Virus record (IMG/VR): IMGVR_UViG_3300022818_000051
Location: 1 to 64,000 of that record
DNA length: 64,000 nt
Direction: 5' to 3' (one strand)
Source: a virus
Each line of letters starts with the position of its first letter. Position 1 is the stretch's first letter. Shown in pieces: positions 8,658 to 16,250 of the stretch. Made by a program: the position numbers and the translations under genes. The notes beneath the pieces were generated by a model. That model saw nothing but the letters and a program-made list of their open reading frames with translations, was not told where the DNA came from and made no database searches.

Positions 8658-8912
8658 TTATTTTTGACTTTCTATGTTAATTATTGTTAATTCTTCCGCG
8701 TCTGTTATTTCATACCCTTTCAGTCTTGCCATCACTACCTCATCCCTTGTCCGCCCCACCTGCTCGTTTACCTGCCTACAGTATTCCGCCGCATAACCAA
8801 CACTTGCGAATACAGGTTGGGCGTATGGCTGTCCGTGACCTATCGGCGTTTCACGGCACAGGCGGTAGAGATTGTCGGGGCAGCGGATAGGGGATAAGAT
8901 GGTCGGTTTCAA
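8658..8912 (-). CDS. Hypothetical protein (84 aa)
   Basis: Unrecognised small soluble protein with a central helix (YAAEYCRQVNEQVGRTRDEVVMARLKGYE). It overlaps the preceding gene by ATGA, supporting translation. Confidence 0.6.
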   Translation of the reverse strand: MKPTILSPIRCPDNLYRLCRETPIGHGQPYAQPVFASVGYAAEYCRQVNEQVGRTRDEVVMARLKGYEITDAEELTIINIESQK

Positions 8913-9142
8913 TTTGTTGTCTTATTGTCGCATTTGGATAATAGTTTTTCAACCCTATCAAGGATGTTTCCCGCTAATGGCGCATTATACCGCAAATGAT
9001 CGTGTAAATGACCACCCCGCAAATCAAATAGCAAGTCTGCGCAGAACCTTTCGTAATCACATACTTCTCTTTGTAGTTCTAAAATAATCTGTAAATCCGA
9101 TGGGGTGCAACCCATACACGGTTCTAATTCTTCGTCTTTCAT
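8909..9142 (-). CDS. Hypothetical protein (77 aa)
   Basis: Unrecognised, mostly helical, with an N-terminal CMGC pair. It lies between the nuclease gene (12 bases away) and the 84-residue gene (4-base overlap) in the replication operon. Confidence 0.6.
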   Translation of the reverse strand: MKDEELEPCMGCTPSDLQIILELQREVCDYERFCADLLFDLRGGHLHDHLRYNAPLAGNILDRVEKLLSKCDNKTTN

Positions 9143-9154
9143 AGTTTTTAGTTA

Positions 9155-9622
9155 TTAAATAAATAAATCTTTATTCCAAATCAATGTTTTAAATTTTGTT
9201 TTCTTACAGTACTCCAGCACCCGCACGGGGTCTATCCAGCAATCTTCACCCTGTATGATTCGCTGGAATTGCTCAAGATTGTCCACAAATCCACCGCAAT
9301 CACCGACGTCAATTATAAATTCCGCCTGCTTTTTTATTCTCGCAACCTCATGTGTTTCGCCCGGGAACTTTAATTCCAAAGGTATAAGTCCTCGTCCGGG
9401 TTTTTCTTTATATATTAAATCCGAAGCACCGGGCATCAACCCCATAGAATCCTTCGTATTAACATCCTGACCCTCATTAAAAGTAGCCCAAAGCCTGCGG
9501 AAGTCTTTATACCAAATATTGCGATACCATAGAACGCACTCTACTTGCAACTTAGCCTCATATCTATGTGATGGCGGTCTCGGTCTTTTGCCCCATTTAT
9601 CAGGTTCTGGCTGTGTCCCCAT
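9155..9622 (-). CDS. VRR-NUC domain nuclease
   Basis: A 155-residue single-domain VRR-NUC protein. Seen: EAKLQVECVLWYR (entry helix), TFNEGQ, GLMPGASDLIY and PLELKFPG, which carry the D and E-x-K metal ligands of the PD-(D/E)XK fold. Stand-alone phage VRR-NUC proteins cleave branched DNA such as Holliday junctions, fitting resolution of replication or recombination intermediates before packaging. Its start overlaps the DUF3310 gene by 23 bases. Confidence 0.85.
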   Translation of the reverse strand: MGTQPEPDKWGKRPRPPSHRYEAKLQVECVLWYRNIWYKDFRRLWATFNEGQDVNTKDSMGLMPGASDLIYKEKPGRGLIPLELKFPGETHEVARIKKQAEFIIDVGDCGGFVDNLEQFQRIIQGEDCWIDPVRVLEYCKKTKFKTLIWNKDLFI

Positions 9623-10304
9623 ATTCTATTTCCATCAGCAACTCAATAAAATGTATCGCCTTTTTTAAATCTTCCGCACCATTCTTGCTCTTATAGCGGC
9701 AGATATATTTTATTATAGACCCCTGCGCATACGACAAGCCGTTTTTCTGTATAAACTCTATCGGCTGTATCGGCATATCTTTGTAGTGAGTGCCTGCGAT
9801 TTGGGAGTGGAGCGGGGATAAAACACCACCTGCCTGTGCGAAGATTCTATCCGCCTCTTTCTTGTCGCTACCGTTTGTTCCCGTCACGTTCATATTGCTT
9901 TGGTCGATGGCGTATTGCAGGAGGTCGGATTCCTTAGATGTGAAATGTTTGCCAATCTCGATTTTTGCTTCGCACAGGGTATTAACCTTTTTAGATAAAT
10001 CTTCAAGTATTTCATTAGCCTTGCTTGTAAAACAGGTTTCCAAAACGCTCTCGATTATTTGCTCCATCAGCACAGGATATTCCATTTCTGGGTTCGCATC
10101 TTTTTCTTTCGGCGGATTATACACCCGCCAAGTATTACTGTTCGTTGCGGAAATCCAGCACCCGTGGATGTCGCCTATTTCATTATATTCGCACTTATTA
10201 GGATTTTTTATTATAGTGCCAGTATTCTCATCTGTAAATTCCACAACCAGCCCATTTTGTTTGCTCTCCATTTGTATCGGATATTTAATTTTTTCTTTTT
10301 TCAT
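9600..10304 (-). CDS. DUF3310 domain protein
   Basis: A 234-residue protein whose C-terminal 70 residues match DUF3310: HYKDMPIQPIEFIQKNGL, QGSIIKYICRYK and EDLKKAIHFIELL. This domain is widespread in phages next to nucleotide-metabolism and replication genes, but its biochemical role is not settled. The first 160 residues are unrecognised and predicted partly coiled. Located between the primase-like and VRR-NUC genes. Confidence 0.8.
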   Translation of the reverse strand: MKKEKIKYPIQMESKQNGLVVEFTDENTGTIIKNPNKCEYNEIGDIHGCWISATNSNTWRVYNPPKEKDANPEMEYPVLMEQIIESVLETCFTSKANEILEDLSKKVNTLCEAKIEIGKHFTSKESDLLQYAIDQSNMNVTGTNGSDKKEADRIFAQAGGVLSPLHSQIAGTHYKDMPIQPIEFIQKNGLSYAQGSIIKYICRYKSKNGAEDLKKAIHFIELLMEIEYGDTART

Positions 10305-10325
10305 AATTTTTTCTATTACAGGTTA

Positions 10326-11363
10326 TTATTTTTCTTCATTTGTCAAATTTTTTCCACCATCAGCCCTTTTTTGGATAATATATTCTATCATGTCAGCTAT
10401 GTCGTGCTTGGCTCCCGGGATGTAGCCTTCAGTAGTCTCCCACCAGCGAGGCACGGAGCATTCGGTAAATTTTTTCGACCATAGCGGCCATGCGTCGAAA
10501 TCGGCGATCAGGACTTCGCCACCTCTTAAATCTTCATGCCGCAAATTTGTCATACCGCCGCACGCCAGCCATATACCCCGACCTGCACCGTAGTATGCTC
10601 TTGCTAAAACAGCACTTTTTTCTGCCTCGACGATAAAAATCCGCTCCTCGTATTCCCTATGCTCTAATGTATTGCAGCCGTACAATGTCCGGGAGTTAAA
10701 ACCATCGTCTATTTTATAATGTCTGCGCCCCGTGTAGTCATGGTTTCGATGTCCGTCAGGATTATATAAAACCCTTTTGTCATACGCCACCAATCCCTCG
10801 GCATTTATATACCAAAAAATCGTAACTTCAGTATCCAAAAATCCTACAACTCCATCCGTCATTTTGGGGACTCTTGTTTTTACGCTGCCGACCCTATACA
10901 TATCCAATGTTGCCGCAGCACGCTCAGTACCTACCAACCCCGAAAGCCAGCGAGAAAAATTATCGCCATGTTGTTTTCTATACATTTCAGTATCTCTAAC
11001 TACGCTTTGGTAAACGTATTTTGTCGGTATTTCGGGGCGAAAGCGCTCTTCGGGAATAATAATATTTGATCTATCGAGATTCAATAGTTTTCGGTGAGCT
11101 TCGGCGTAATCTGCGCAGCCGCCATATTTTATCATCCACTGGTATAGTGGGATGCAATCTCCTCCGCATTCAACAATCATTATAACCGGTTGGATATCAC
11201 GGGTTAGAAATGCTGCCATTTTATCGCGTCTGGGACTAATCTCACCAGAGAGATACCGTGGTGCAAAATAGCGTGAACCTTTACGTGTTAAAGGGAAGCC
11301 CATGATTGTTTCAAGGGACTCGAAAACCCGGCGATAAGAAATTTCTGGATATGGTTGTTTCAT
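10326..11363 (-). CDS. TOPRIM primase-like protein (DUF6371-like)
   Basis: A 345-residue protein with the TOPRIM signature: IFIVEAEKSAVLA (acidic E246/E248) and VLIADFDAW (D288-x-D290), the metal-binding residues of DnaG-type primases and topoisomerases. The N-terminal 120 residues include PRYLSGEISPRRDK and a cysteine-containing region that may be the DNA-recognition part. It probably primes replication together with the SF3 helicase 5 kb upstream. An HNH endonuclease gene is inserted directly upstream, ending one base before this start. Confidence 0.75.
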   Translation of the reverse strand: MKQPYPEISYRRVFESLETIMGFPLTRKGSRYFAPRYLSGEISPRRDKMAAFLTRDIQPVIMIVECGGDCIPLYQWMIKYGGCADYAEAHRKLLNLDRSNIIIPEERFRPEIPTKYVYQSVVRDTEMYRKQHGDNFSRWLSGLVGTERAAATLDMYRVGSVKTRVPKMTDGVVGFLDTEVTIFWYINAEGLVAYDKRVLYNPDGHRNHDYTGRRHYKIDDGFNSRTLYGCNTLEHREYEERIFIVEAEKSAVLARAYYGAGRGIWLACGGMTNLRHEDLRGGEVLIADFDAWPLWSKKFTECSVPRWWETTEGYIPGAKHDIADMIEYIIQKRADGGKNLTNEEK

Positions 11364-11364
11364 T

Positions 11365-12150
11365 TTATTGAGCCTTTTTAAGCGGCGTGAATAACGCTTT
11401 ATTGTAATCCCATTTACGCTGATTAACTCTCGACATTACCAATCCATAGGAATTTCCAGTAATGATAGCCCACTGTTTAATTGTCTTATACTCCCCATTA
11501 TGTTCGTATAATATATTTCTGCCATATCCAATAGGCTCTGTAAGTGCCCTATTTATAGGCCACCCGCTCACTTGAATTCGCATATGAAGGGTTTTGTATG
11601 GTATATTTAATTTCTCAGACCATTGGGCAATAGTTAATGTTTCTCCGTTAAATGTTATCATTACATTAGAGTCTTGATTATTACTCTGCTCTTTTTGTGT
11701 AGACCATTTACAATTTTCTTTAAAATAACCATTTGAGTTGTCTATCCTATCAATAGAATATTCCTTGGATGGTCTTTTGCCCATATCTTCATAAAAATTT
11801 TCAAAAGAATGAAGCCATCTATCACAAACCGTTATGCCTTTATTGAGATAAGAGTTAACCCGATTACTATTTGGGTTGGAGCATCTATTTTTCATCATTG
11901 ACCATGTTTTGTATTCCAATGAATCCTTCATATTATGAGTCCTATTCCATGCGGCTCCTCGCTTTTGCTTATAGGTATGAATGCACCCTCTTGGCTCAAT
12001 TTGTATCTTGTTTAGAATAAATTCGCTTAATATTACCCCTAATCCACAAGTGCAGATACAGTTATAAGAGATGCGTCTTGGTGTGATTATCGCTTTTGAT
12101 GAAACATAAATTCCACCAATAGTTACACCTGTTAAATTTATTTTTTCCAT
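11365..12150 (-). CDS. HNH homing endonuclease (copy 2)
   Basis: The start chosen is the ATG at 12150 (MEKINLTGVTIGG), which matches the first module of the paralogs; an upstream ATG would add 10 poorly conserved hydrophobic residues. Order: one N-terminal Cys module (CICTCG...GC), HNH core (CDRWLHSFENFYEDMG, YSIDRIDNSNGYFKENCKW), then two C-terminal DNA-binding modules (TLTIAQWSEKLNIPYKTLHMR and TIKQWAIITGNSYGLVMSR). Copies 1 and 3 have two N-terminal modules and one C-terminal module, so domain shuffling has occurred. Predicted promoter 106 bases upstream. Confidence 0.82.
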   Translation of the reverse strand: MEKINLTGVTIGGIYVSSKAIITPRRISYNCICTCGLGVILSEFILNKIQIEPRGCIHTYKQKRGAAWNRTHNMKDSLEYKTWSMMKNRCSNPNSNRVNSYLNKGITVCDRWLHSFENFYEDMGKRPSKEYSIDRIDNSNGYFKENCKWSTQKEQSNNQDSNVMITFNGETLTIAQWSEKLNIPYKTLHMRIQVSGWPINRALTEPIGYGRNILYEHNGEYKTIKQWAIITGNSYGLVMSRVNQRKWDYNKALFTPLKKAQ

Positions 12151-12176
12151 ATCAATAAAAATAGCCCAAATCAGAA

Positions 12177-12299
12177 TCAATAGGGGTCGAAGTCTATGTC
12201 ATCCGAAAAGGGCTTTAAGAAGTTAATCGCATTATTTCGACCCGCAATTATTTGATAAAGGTACAAAATCATTTTGACATACGCAATAGGTGTTGTCAT
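12177..12299 (-). CDS. Possible 40-residue ORF coupled by ATGA
   Basis: ATG at 12299 overlaps the stop of the preceding gene as ATGA, and the frame encodes MTTPIAYVKMILYLYQIIAG ending in the acidic tail DDIDFDPY. The coupling suggests a real small gene. However, a good promoter (12286-12256) lies inside it and the similarity to the equivalent spot at 7.73 kb is explained by that promoter. It may be both. Confidence 0.4.
   Translation of the reverse strand: MTTPIAYVKMILYLYQIIAGRNNAINFLKPFSDDIDFDPY
12256..12286 (-). promoter_or_regulatory. Bacteroidota-type promoter upstream of HNH copy 2
   Basis: Minus strand: TTG (12286-12284), 20-base spacer, TACCTTTA (12263-12256). The spacer shares GTCAAAATnATTnTG with the promoter upstream of HNH copy 1, suggesting the promoter travels with, or is common to, the homing genes. 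Confidence 0.55.
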
Positions 12300-12625
12300 T
12301 TCTTTTCTGTTTCCGCAAGTCGGTCATATTCAGCGATTAACAATGCCCCTGCGATCACTATTTCCCGTTTTCTGTCATCCATGCGAGGTTTCCACCACTT
12401 CATTTTCCAAGGCCAAAGTTTTGCGAATACATCTTCGTTATGCGAGAACATATCTTTTGGTAACGCATAACATGCCGCTGCAAGTGCCAGTTCCCCATTT
12501 GCATTCACGGTTAGGTCACTTGCTGTTGAGAATCCTTCCTCGACCACCTGCCTTTTACGCTCTGCCGCAAACAGTTCCACTGCTGGGCTAATTGCGGTTG
12601 ATGCAGTTATTTTTAGTTTAGTCAC
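12296..12625 (-). CDS. Conserved phage protein (109 aa), GTG start
   Basis: Contains a widely recurring phage pattern: ELFAAERKRQVVEEGFS, GELALAAACYALP, a tryptophan-rich WPWKMKWWKP, and REIVIAGALLIAEYDRL. Members are annotated in many phages without an assigned role. The start is GTG at 12625, overlapping the previous stop as GTGA, and the stop overlaps a further ATG. Probably a small soluble helical protein. Confidence 0.75.
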   Translation of the reverse strand: MTKLKITASTAISPAVELFAAERKRQVVEEGFSTASDLTVNANGELALAAACYALPKDMFSHNEDVFAKLWPWKMKWWKPRMDDRKREIVIAGALLIAEYDRLAETEKK

Positions 12626-12792
12626 TTCTTTGGTTTTTTAGCGATAACAGTTAAATGGATTCTTTCTGGAAATTGCGTTGTATCAACATTCACAATAGGG
12701 TTGATTACAATAAGGGTAGCTACATGCTCATTCTCATCATCGAAGGAGTCGAGAACCATGTCATCATTCTGCCAGCTTAGGATTGTTTTCAT
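12622..12792 (-). CDS. Small hypothetical protein (56 aa)
   Basis: ATG at 12792 overlaps the upstream stop (ATGA) and the TGA at 12622 overlaps the next GTG start, so it is tightly coupled on both sides. Encodes MKTILSWQNDDMVLDSFDD, then a strand-rich middle and a basic KKPKK tail. Function unknown. Confidence 0.65.
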   Translation of the reverse strand: MKTILSWQNDDMVLDSFDDENEHVATLIVINPIVNVDTTQFPERIHLTVIAKKPKK

Positions 12793-13901
12793 TTGCGTTT
12801 TTTATAAACAGGTTTAATCTCCTTCTCGAAGAACTCTTCGGCTTCGGTGCGGGTATGGAAATAATTACCAAATTCAAACCTACGGTTATCATATTCGTCT
12901 AAACACTCACAAATACGAATTGGAATTCCTTGTGCATCCAATACATAATAGTGTTCGTTTCTGTCCACCCTGTTCAGCCCTATATTCTCCACACACTTCT
13001 TTTCGGCGTTCCATCGTTTGCCTTCTTTCTTTAGTACGGTGAGAAGAACCTGTTTTTCGGAATCATGCATGGGTCTAAAGGTATCCACAACACCACAGCA
13101 ACAGCCGACAGAAATGTTTTTACCAGATGGGGAATAACCAAATTTTTCGTGAATATAATCTGTATCAGTCTTTCCTCCCCAAATTATAAACCACATATTC
13201 CCTTGCGTATTTTTTTCACATGTGACGAAATCTCCCTCTTTCGGTTCCCATTTCTTTTCCTCTTTCTTTGTCAGCAGCAGCTTTTTTGCATTCCATTTGT
13301 AGCCAGCCGCGTTAAGTGATTCAAAGAATTCGCAGCGGTCAGCGTGGGTGGTGGGGTCAATATCCGAACACATACGTTTGCCCCCAATTACTATGCTATC
13401 TTTCCCATCCATATACAGGTTTCCAAACCCTGTTTTGAATGCGCCGTCAATGCCAGAATAAAGGAACGTAACTCTTCCATCAGGCTTGCTTTTCACCACT
13501 TCGCCGATTTTTGGTATATAGGGTATCTTTTCCATACGCCCATTATTTTCACTCCATTGCAGACCCGCCTTGTACATGGCGTCTGATAGTTGCAGTCGTT
13601 GGGTATCAGTAGCAGGTTGGTCTGTGCGCGGGAAGGATGTCCCTATATTGTTACTTTCCTTAATTCCTACTTCATTACCCAAGGACACGTGGTAGCATAG
13701 GCTCTCTTTCTCGCCCATATATTCACCTTCCAGAATAGATATAGCCCAGTCAGGCTTATCCCTAAATGGTACTTTCCATTCACTATACATTACATCTCCC
13801 GCCTTTGGCTCCCTATAGCTTATCACCACGTTCCCATTCTCTATGGTGGTTTTTGTCACCGCCCACCCCTTGTCGGGGGTTATTGTCATTTGTTTTTCCA
13901 T
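12789..13901 (-). CDS. Hypothetical protein with repeated WNA(E/K)KK modules
   Basis: A 370-residue soluble protein. Two segments resemble each other: ESLNAAGYKWNAKKLLL near residue 196 and LTVLKKEGKRWNAEKKCVE near residue 293, each following a region that includes GDFVTCEKN or similar strands. This module recurs in hypothetical proteins of Bacteroidota phages. No catalytic motif. Position in the replication operon suggests an accessory early or replication-linked role, unproven. Confidence 0.65.
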   Translation of the reverse strand: MEKQMTITPDKGWAVTKTTIENGNVVISYREPKAGDVMYSEWKVPFRDKPDWAISILEGEYMGEKESLCYHVSLGNEVGIKESNNIGTSFPRTDQPATDTQRLQLSDAMYKAGLQWSENNGRMEKIPYIPKIGEVVKSKPDGRVTFLYSGIDGAFKTGFGNLYMDGKDSIVIGGKRMCSDIDPTTHADRCEFFESLNAAGYKWNAKKLLLTKKEEKKWEPKEGDFVTCEKNTQGNMWFIIWGGKTDTDYIHEKFGYSPSGKNISVGCCCGVVDTFRPMHDSEKQVLLTVLKKEGKRWNAEKKCVENIGLNRVDRNEHYYVLDAQGIPIRICECLDEYDNRRFEFGNYFHTRTEAEEFFEKEIKPVYKKRK

Positions 13902-14158
13902 TCTTGTTGTTGTTTTTTTATTTCGTTAATAAATCTTTCCACATCCACCCCGCAGTCCACGCCGCAGTCCGCAGTGAATTCGGCGAGGAACAGTTCACGG
14001 GGTATTTCATCGTCGTCGCCCACGCCATGTACGCCGTAGTCGCCGTATGTCAGCCAGTCCCAACCCGTGAATTCCGTGCAGCAGCAGACATGTACACCCG
14101 TCGCCCGCAGCCTCTCCCTTACCTCAGGGGTGTTTTTTCTTAGCAGCAGTTCTTTCAT
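13886..14158 (-). CDS. Hypothetical protein (90 aa)
   Basis: Unrecognised. Contains a CCC run and a CGVDCGVD repeat and is acidic overall. It overlaps neighbours by 16 and 4 bases. Higher GC than the surrounding genes. Confidence 0.6.
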   Translation of the reverse strand: MKELLLRKNTPEVRERLRATGVHVCCCTEFTGWDWLTYGDYGVHGVGDDDEIPRELFLAEFTADCGVDCGVDVERFINEIKKQQQEWKNK

Positions 14159-14655
14159 TTGTCCTTTATTCTTAGCGTTTTCACATCTATGCCCAGTCCT
14201 CTGGCAACCTCCTCCAGTGTTACTTCTACCATTTCGGGTTCGGCGGGGTCGGCAATTAGTCGCCAGCCTTTACTGAACATTTCATCGCAGGTATAGTTAT
14301 TTGTTGCTACGCCGTCACGCTCCCTGCACACCACGAGTTCCCCAGAGCGAAAGATTACCTCCCTTTCCAGCCCACGTTCCCTTATCTTATCCCCCACCTG
14401 CCAGTCCTTGTAGGTTTCGGGATTGGCTGACAGCAGGATGAAGTCGGTGACATCGTTTGCATTCATCTGCACCTCGCTTCCGTCGTCCACCAGCCATGAG
14501 TATTTATACCCCCTTCTGTCCGCACATCCATTCCCCTCTTTCCCGTTTTGGCACAGATAGACCCGTTCTTTCTCCACGGTTATTTTCCCCTCGCAGTATT
14601 TGCTCATAATTTTTGCGGTGTACTTCATTCCGTCACATTCAGTTAGTTTTTTCAT
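14155..14655 (-). CDS. Hypothetical protein (166 aa)
   Basis: Unrecognised, strand-rich in the middle and helical at the end, where TLEEVARGLGIDVKTLRIK resembles a helix-turn-helix. Preceded by the A-rich leader typical of this phage. Stop overlaps the next start by ATGA. Confidence 0.6.
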   Translation of the reverse strand: MKKLTECDGMKYTAKIMSKYCEGKITVEKERVYLCQNGKEGNGCADRRGYKYSWLVDDGSEVQMNANDVTDFILLSANPETYKDWQVGDKIRERGLEREVIFRSGELVVCRERDGVATNNYTCDEMFSKGWRLIADPAEPEMVEVTLEEVARGLGIDVKTLRIKDK

Positions 14656-14667
14656 TTCGTTTAGTTT

Positions 14668-15012
14668 TTAGTAGTTAATCATAAATCTTATCAGTGTCAG
14701 TTGCCGTTTCATGTCGGCATATCCGTTTTCCTTCTCGTATGACTTTCGCAGCAGTATCACAGCACCTTCTGCCGTATCCCGTGGCGGGGAAAATCTGTTG
14801 TCGAGAATTTGTATCTTCTTCTTTATTCCAGTGCGCTCGTTTTTCAGCGTGTCTTCCGTGATGCCTTGCTCCATTAGGCGGATTGCGAGGGATAGTTGTT
14901 TGGCCTGCTTACGGGCGGTGCGGATTTCTTTTGCGGTGTGCTTCTGCTCTTTGTCCATGTGGGAGGTTAGCAGTCGGGTGTACTCGGACTTGAATTCGGT
15001 GAGTGGTTTCAT
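14668..15012 (-). CDS. Hypothetical helical protein (114 aa)
   Basis: Unrecognised, highly charged and almost wholly helical, probably forming coiled coils (KHTAKEIRTARKQAKQL). A consensus promoter lies 25-55 bases upstream, so this gene probably heads a sub-operon. Confidence 0.6.
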   Translation of the reverse strand: MKPLTEFKSEYTRLLTSHMDKEQKHTAKEIRTARKQAKQLSLAIRLMEQGITEDTLKNERTGIKKKIQILDNRFSPPRDTAEGAVILLRKSYEKENGYADMKRQLTLIRFMINY

Positions 15013-15036
15013 TTTGTTGTTTAGTTAATTGTTTTG

Positions 15037-15067
15037 TAAAGTTAGATGCTATTTACTTAATTGACAA
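15037..15067 (-). promoter_or_regulatory. Bacteroidota-type promoter
   Basis: Minus strand: TTTG (to 15065), 20-base spacer, TAACTTTA (15044-15037), with the ATG of the 114-residue protein at 15012. Full consensus with exact spacing. Confidence 0.65.
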
Positions 15068-15082
15068 ATATTTTTGTATGTT

Positions 15083-15799
15083 TTATAACATAAAGAGTTT
15101 TTCAGTTGCCTTTTTGCTATCACCTCTTGAAACAGTTGTTGTCTGTTTTCCTTCCCATACACAAGTAAAGTCGGCTGGCGCAGAATACTCGCTTATAAAT
15201 ACCGTATGCCCCTCCTTGGCCTTAGCCCTGCACCATTCCCAAAATTTGGCATGGTCAAACCTATCCTTGTAGCCTGTTGTCCCAGAATACGGCGGGTCAC
15301 AATAAATAATGCAGGGTTTGGTAAAATGAAATTCGTTGTATGATTTATGGAAGAAATAAACTCCCTGCAATTTTTTAGCCTGATTAGAAATATCGGTAAA
15401 ACTGCGCCTGCTTTGTGTTTGTTCATTTAGGAGTTTCAATTCTTCATTGTCGGAAGTTCCCGCAACATCCCGCCTATATCCACCAAACCATTTGCCACCA
15501 AAACTCATTGCAAATCCAACGTATCCAGATAACGCCTTATCGCTGTCCTTGTTGAGTTTTATATAGTTATAATCCTCTTCTGTTATCATTTCCTTGGGCA
15601 GCCACCCCCTACTTAATTTATCGAACATGGCTATTAGGTATTCATTACTATCCGCCCCGATTCTATTTCCTGTGACCTTATCCAGCGAATTGCACCCGCC
15701 ACAAAAAGGCTCTACATACCACTGACCTTCCTTGCGGTCTTTTAGAATGATTGGCAGGATATACTTTGCGATACGGGTCTTTGAGCCGAGATATTTCAT
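15083..15799 (-). CDS. D12-class N6-adenine DNA methyltransferase (Dam-like)
   Basis: The start chosen is ATG 15799 (MKYLGSKTRIAKYILPI), because the family begins with Y-x-G-S/G-K; the longer frame would run into the upstream gene. SAM-binding motif PFCGGCNS at residues 31-38, catalytic DPPY at 168-171, total 238 residues, normal for D12 enzymes. It methylates adenine in a short site, giving protection against restriction or marking replicated DNA. No cognate nuclease is adjacent. It is the second DNA methyltransferase in the window. Confidence 0.87.
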   Translation of the reverse strand: MKYLGSKTRIAKYILPIILKDRKEGQWYVEPFCGGCNSLDKVTGNRIGADSNEYLIAMFDKLSRGWLPKEMITEEDYNYIKLNKDSDKALSGYVGFAMSFGGKWFGGYRRDVAGTSDNEELKLLNEQTQSRRSFTDISNQAKKLQGVYFFHKSYNEFHFTKPCIIYCDPPYSGTTGYKDRFDHAKFWEWCRAKAKEGHTVFISEYSAPADFTCVWEGKQTTTVSRGDSKKATEKLFML

Positions 15800-15818
15800 T
15801 TTTGGTGGGGTTGTTAAT

Positions 15819-16208
15819 TTAGTTATTATCTTCCGTGAGTTTATTATAGTCCACCACCAGCCTGTCCAGTTTGTCATCCGCCGTTGCGGTATATTCGTTC
15901 CAGTCCTCACCATTCATTATGCTCATCTTGTTATGTACGTCATACAATCTTTCGTCGCGGCATATATTTATTATCGCATTCAGCACCTCGCTCCTGACCT
16001 GATATTTGTTGTAGTTCCAAAACTTCGCTTCCGTAGCCATTATTAAGTATGATACATCAGACACCCATCCGTAGGCCTTGTCTTTTGCGATAAGCTTTTC
16101 CGCGTAACGCCGAATTCTTGCACTTATCACCCAATCCGTCAGTTCGCCTTCAATCATTTCCCGACCTATACATTTCTCGTAGGCCAGCATTTCTTTTGTC
16201 TTTTTCAT
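15819..16208 (-). CDS. Hypothetical helical protein (129 aa)
   Basis: Unrecognised, predicted mostly helical (EKLIAKDKAYGWVSDVSYLIM). It lies between the SF3 helicase and the adenine methyltransferase with short gaps, in the same operon. No motif seen. Confidence 0.6.
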   Translation of the reverse strand: MKKTKEMLAYEKCIGREMIEGELTDWVISARIRRYAEKLIAKDKAYGWVSDVSYLIMATEAKFWNYNKYQVRSEVLNAIINICRDERLYDVHNKMSIMNGEDWNEYTATADDKLDRLVVDYNKLTEDNN

Positions 16209-16250
16209 AATTATATTGTTTATTTGGTTTATTGGTTAATCATCTCATTA

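Noticed and set aside
15800-15913. Upstream extension of the adenine methyltransferase
   Set aside because: The extra 38 residues overlap the upstream gene and lack the family pattern, whereas MKYLGSKTRIAKYI is a typical start.
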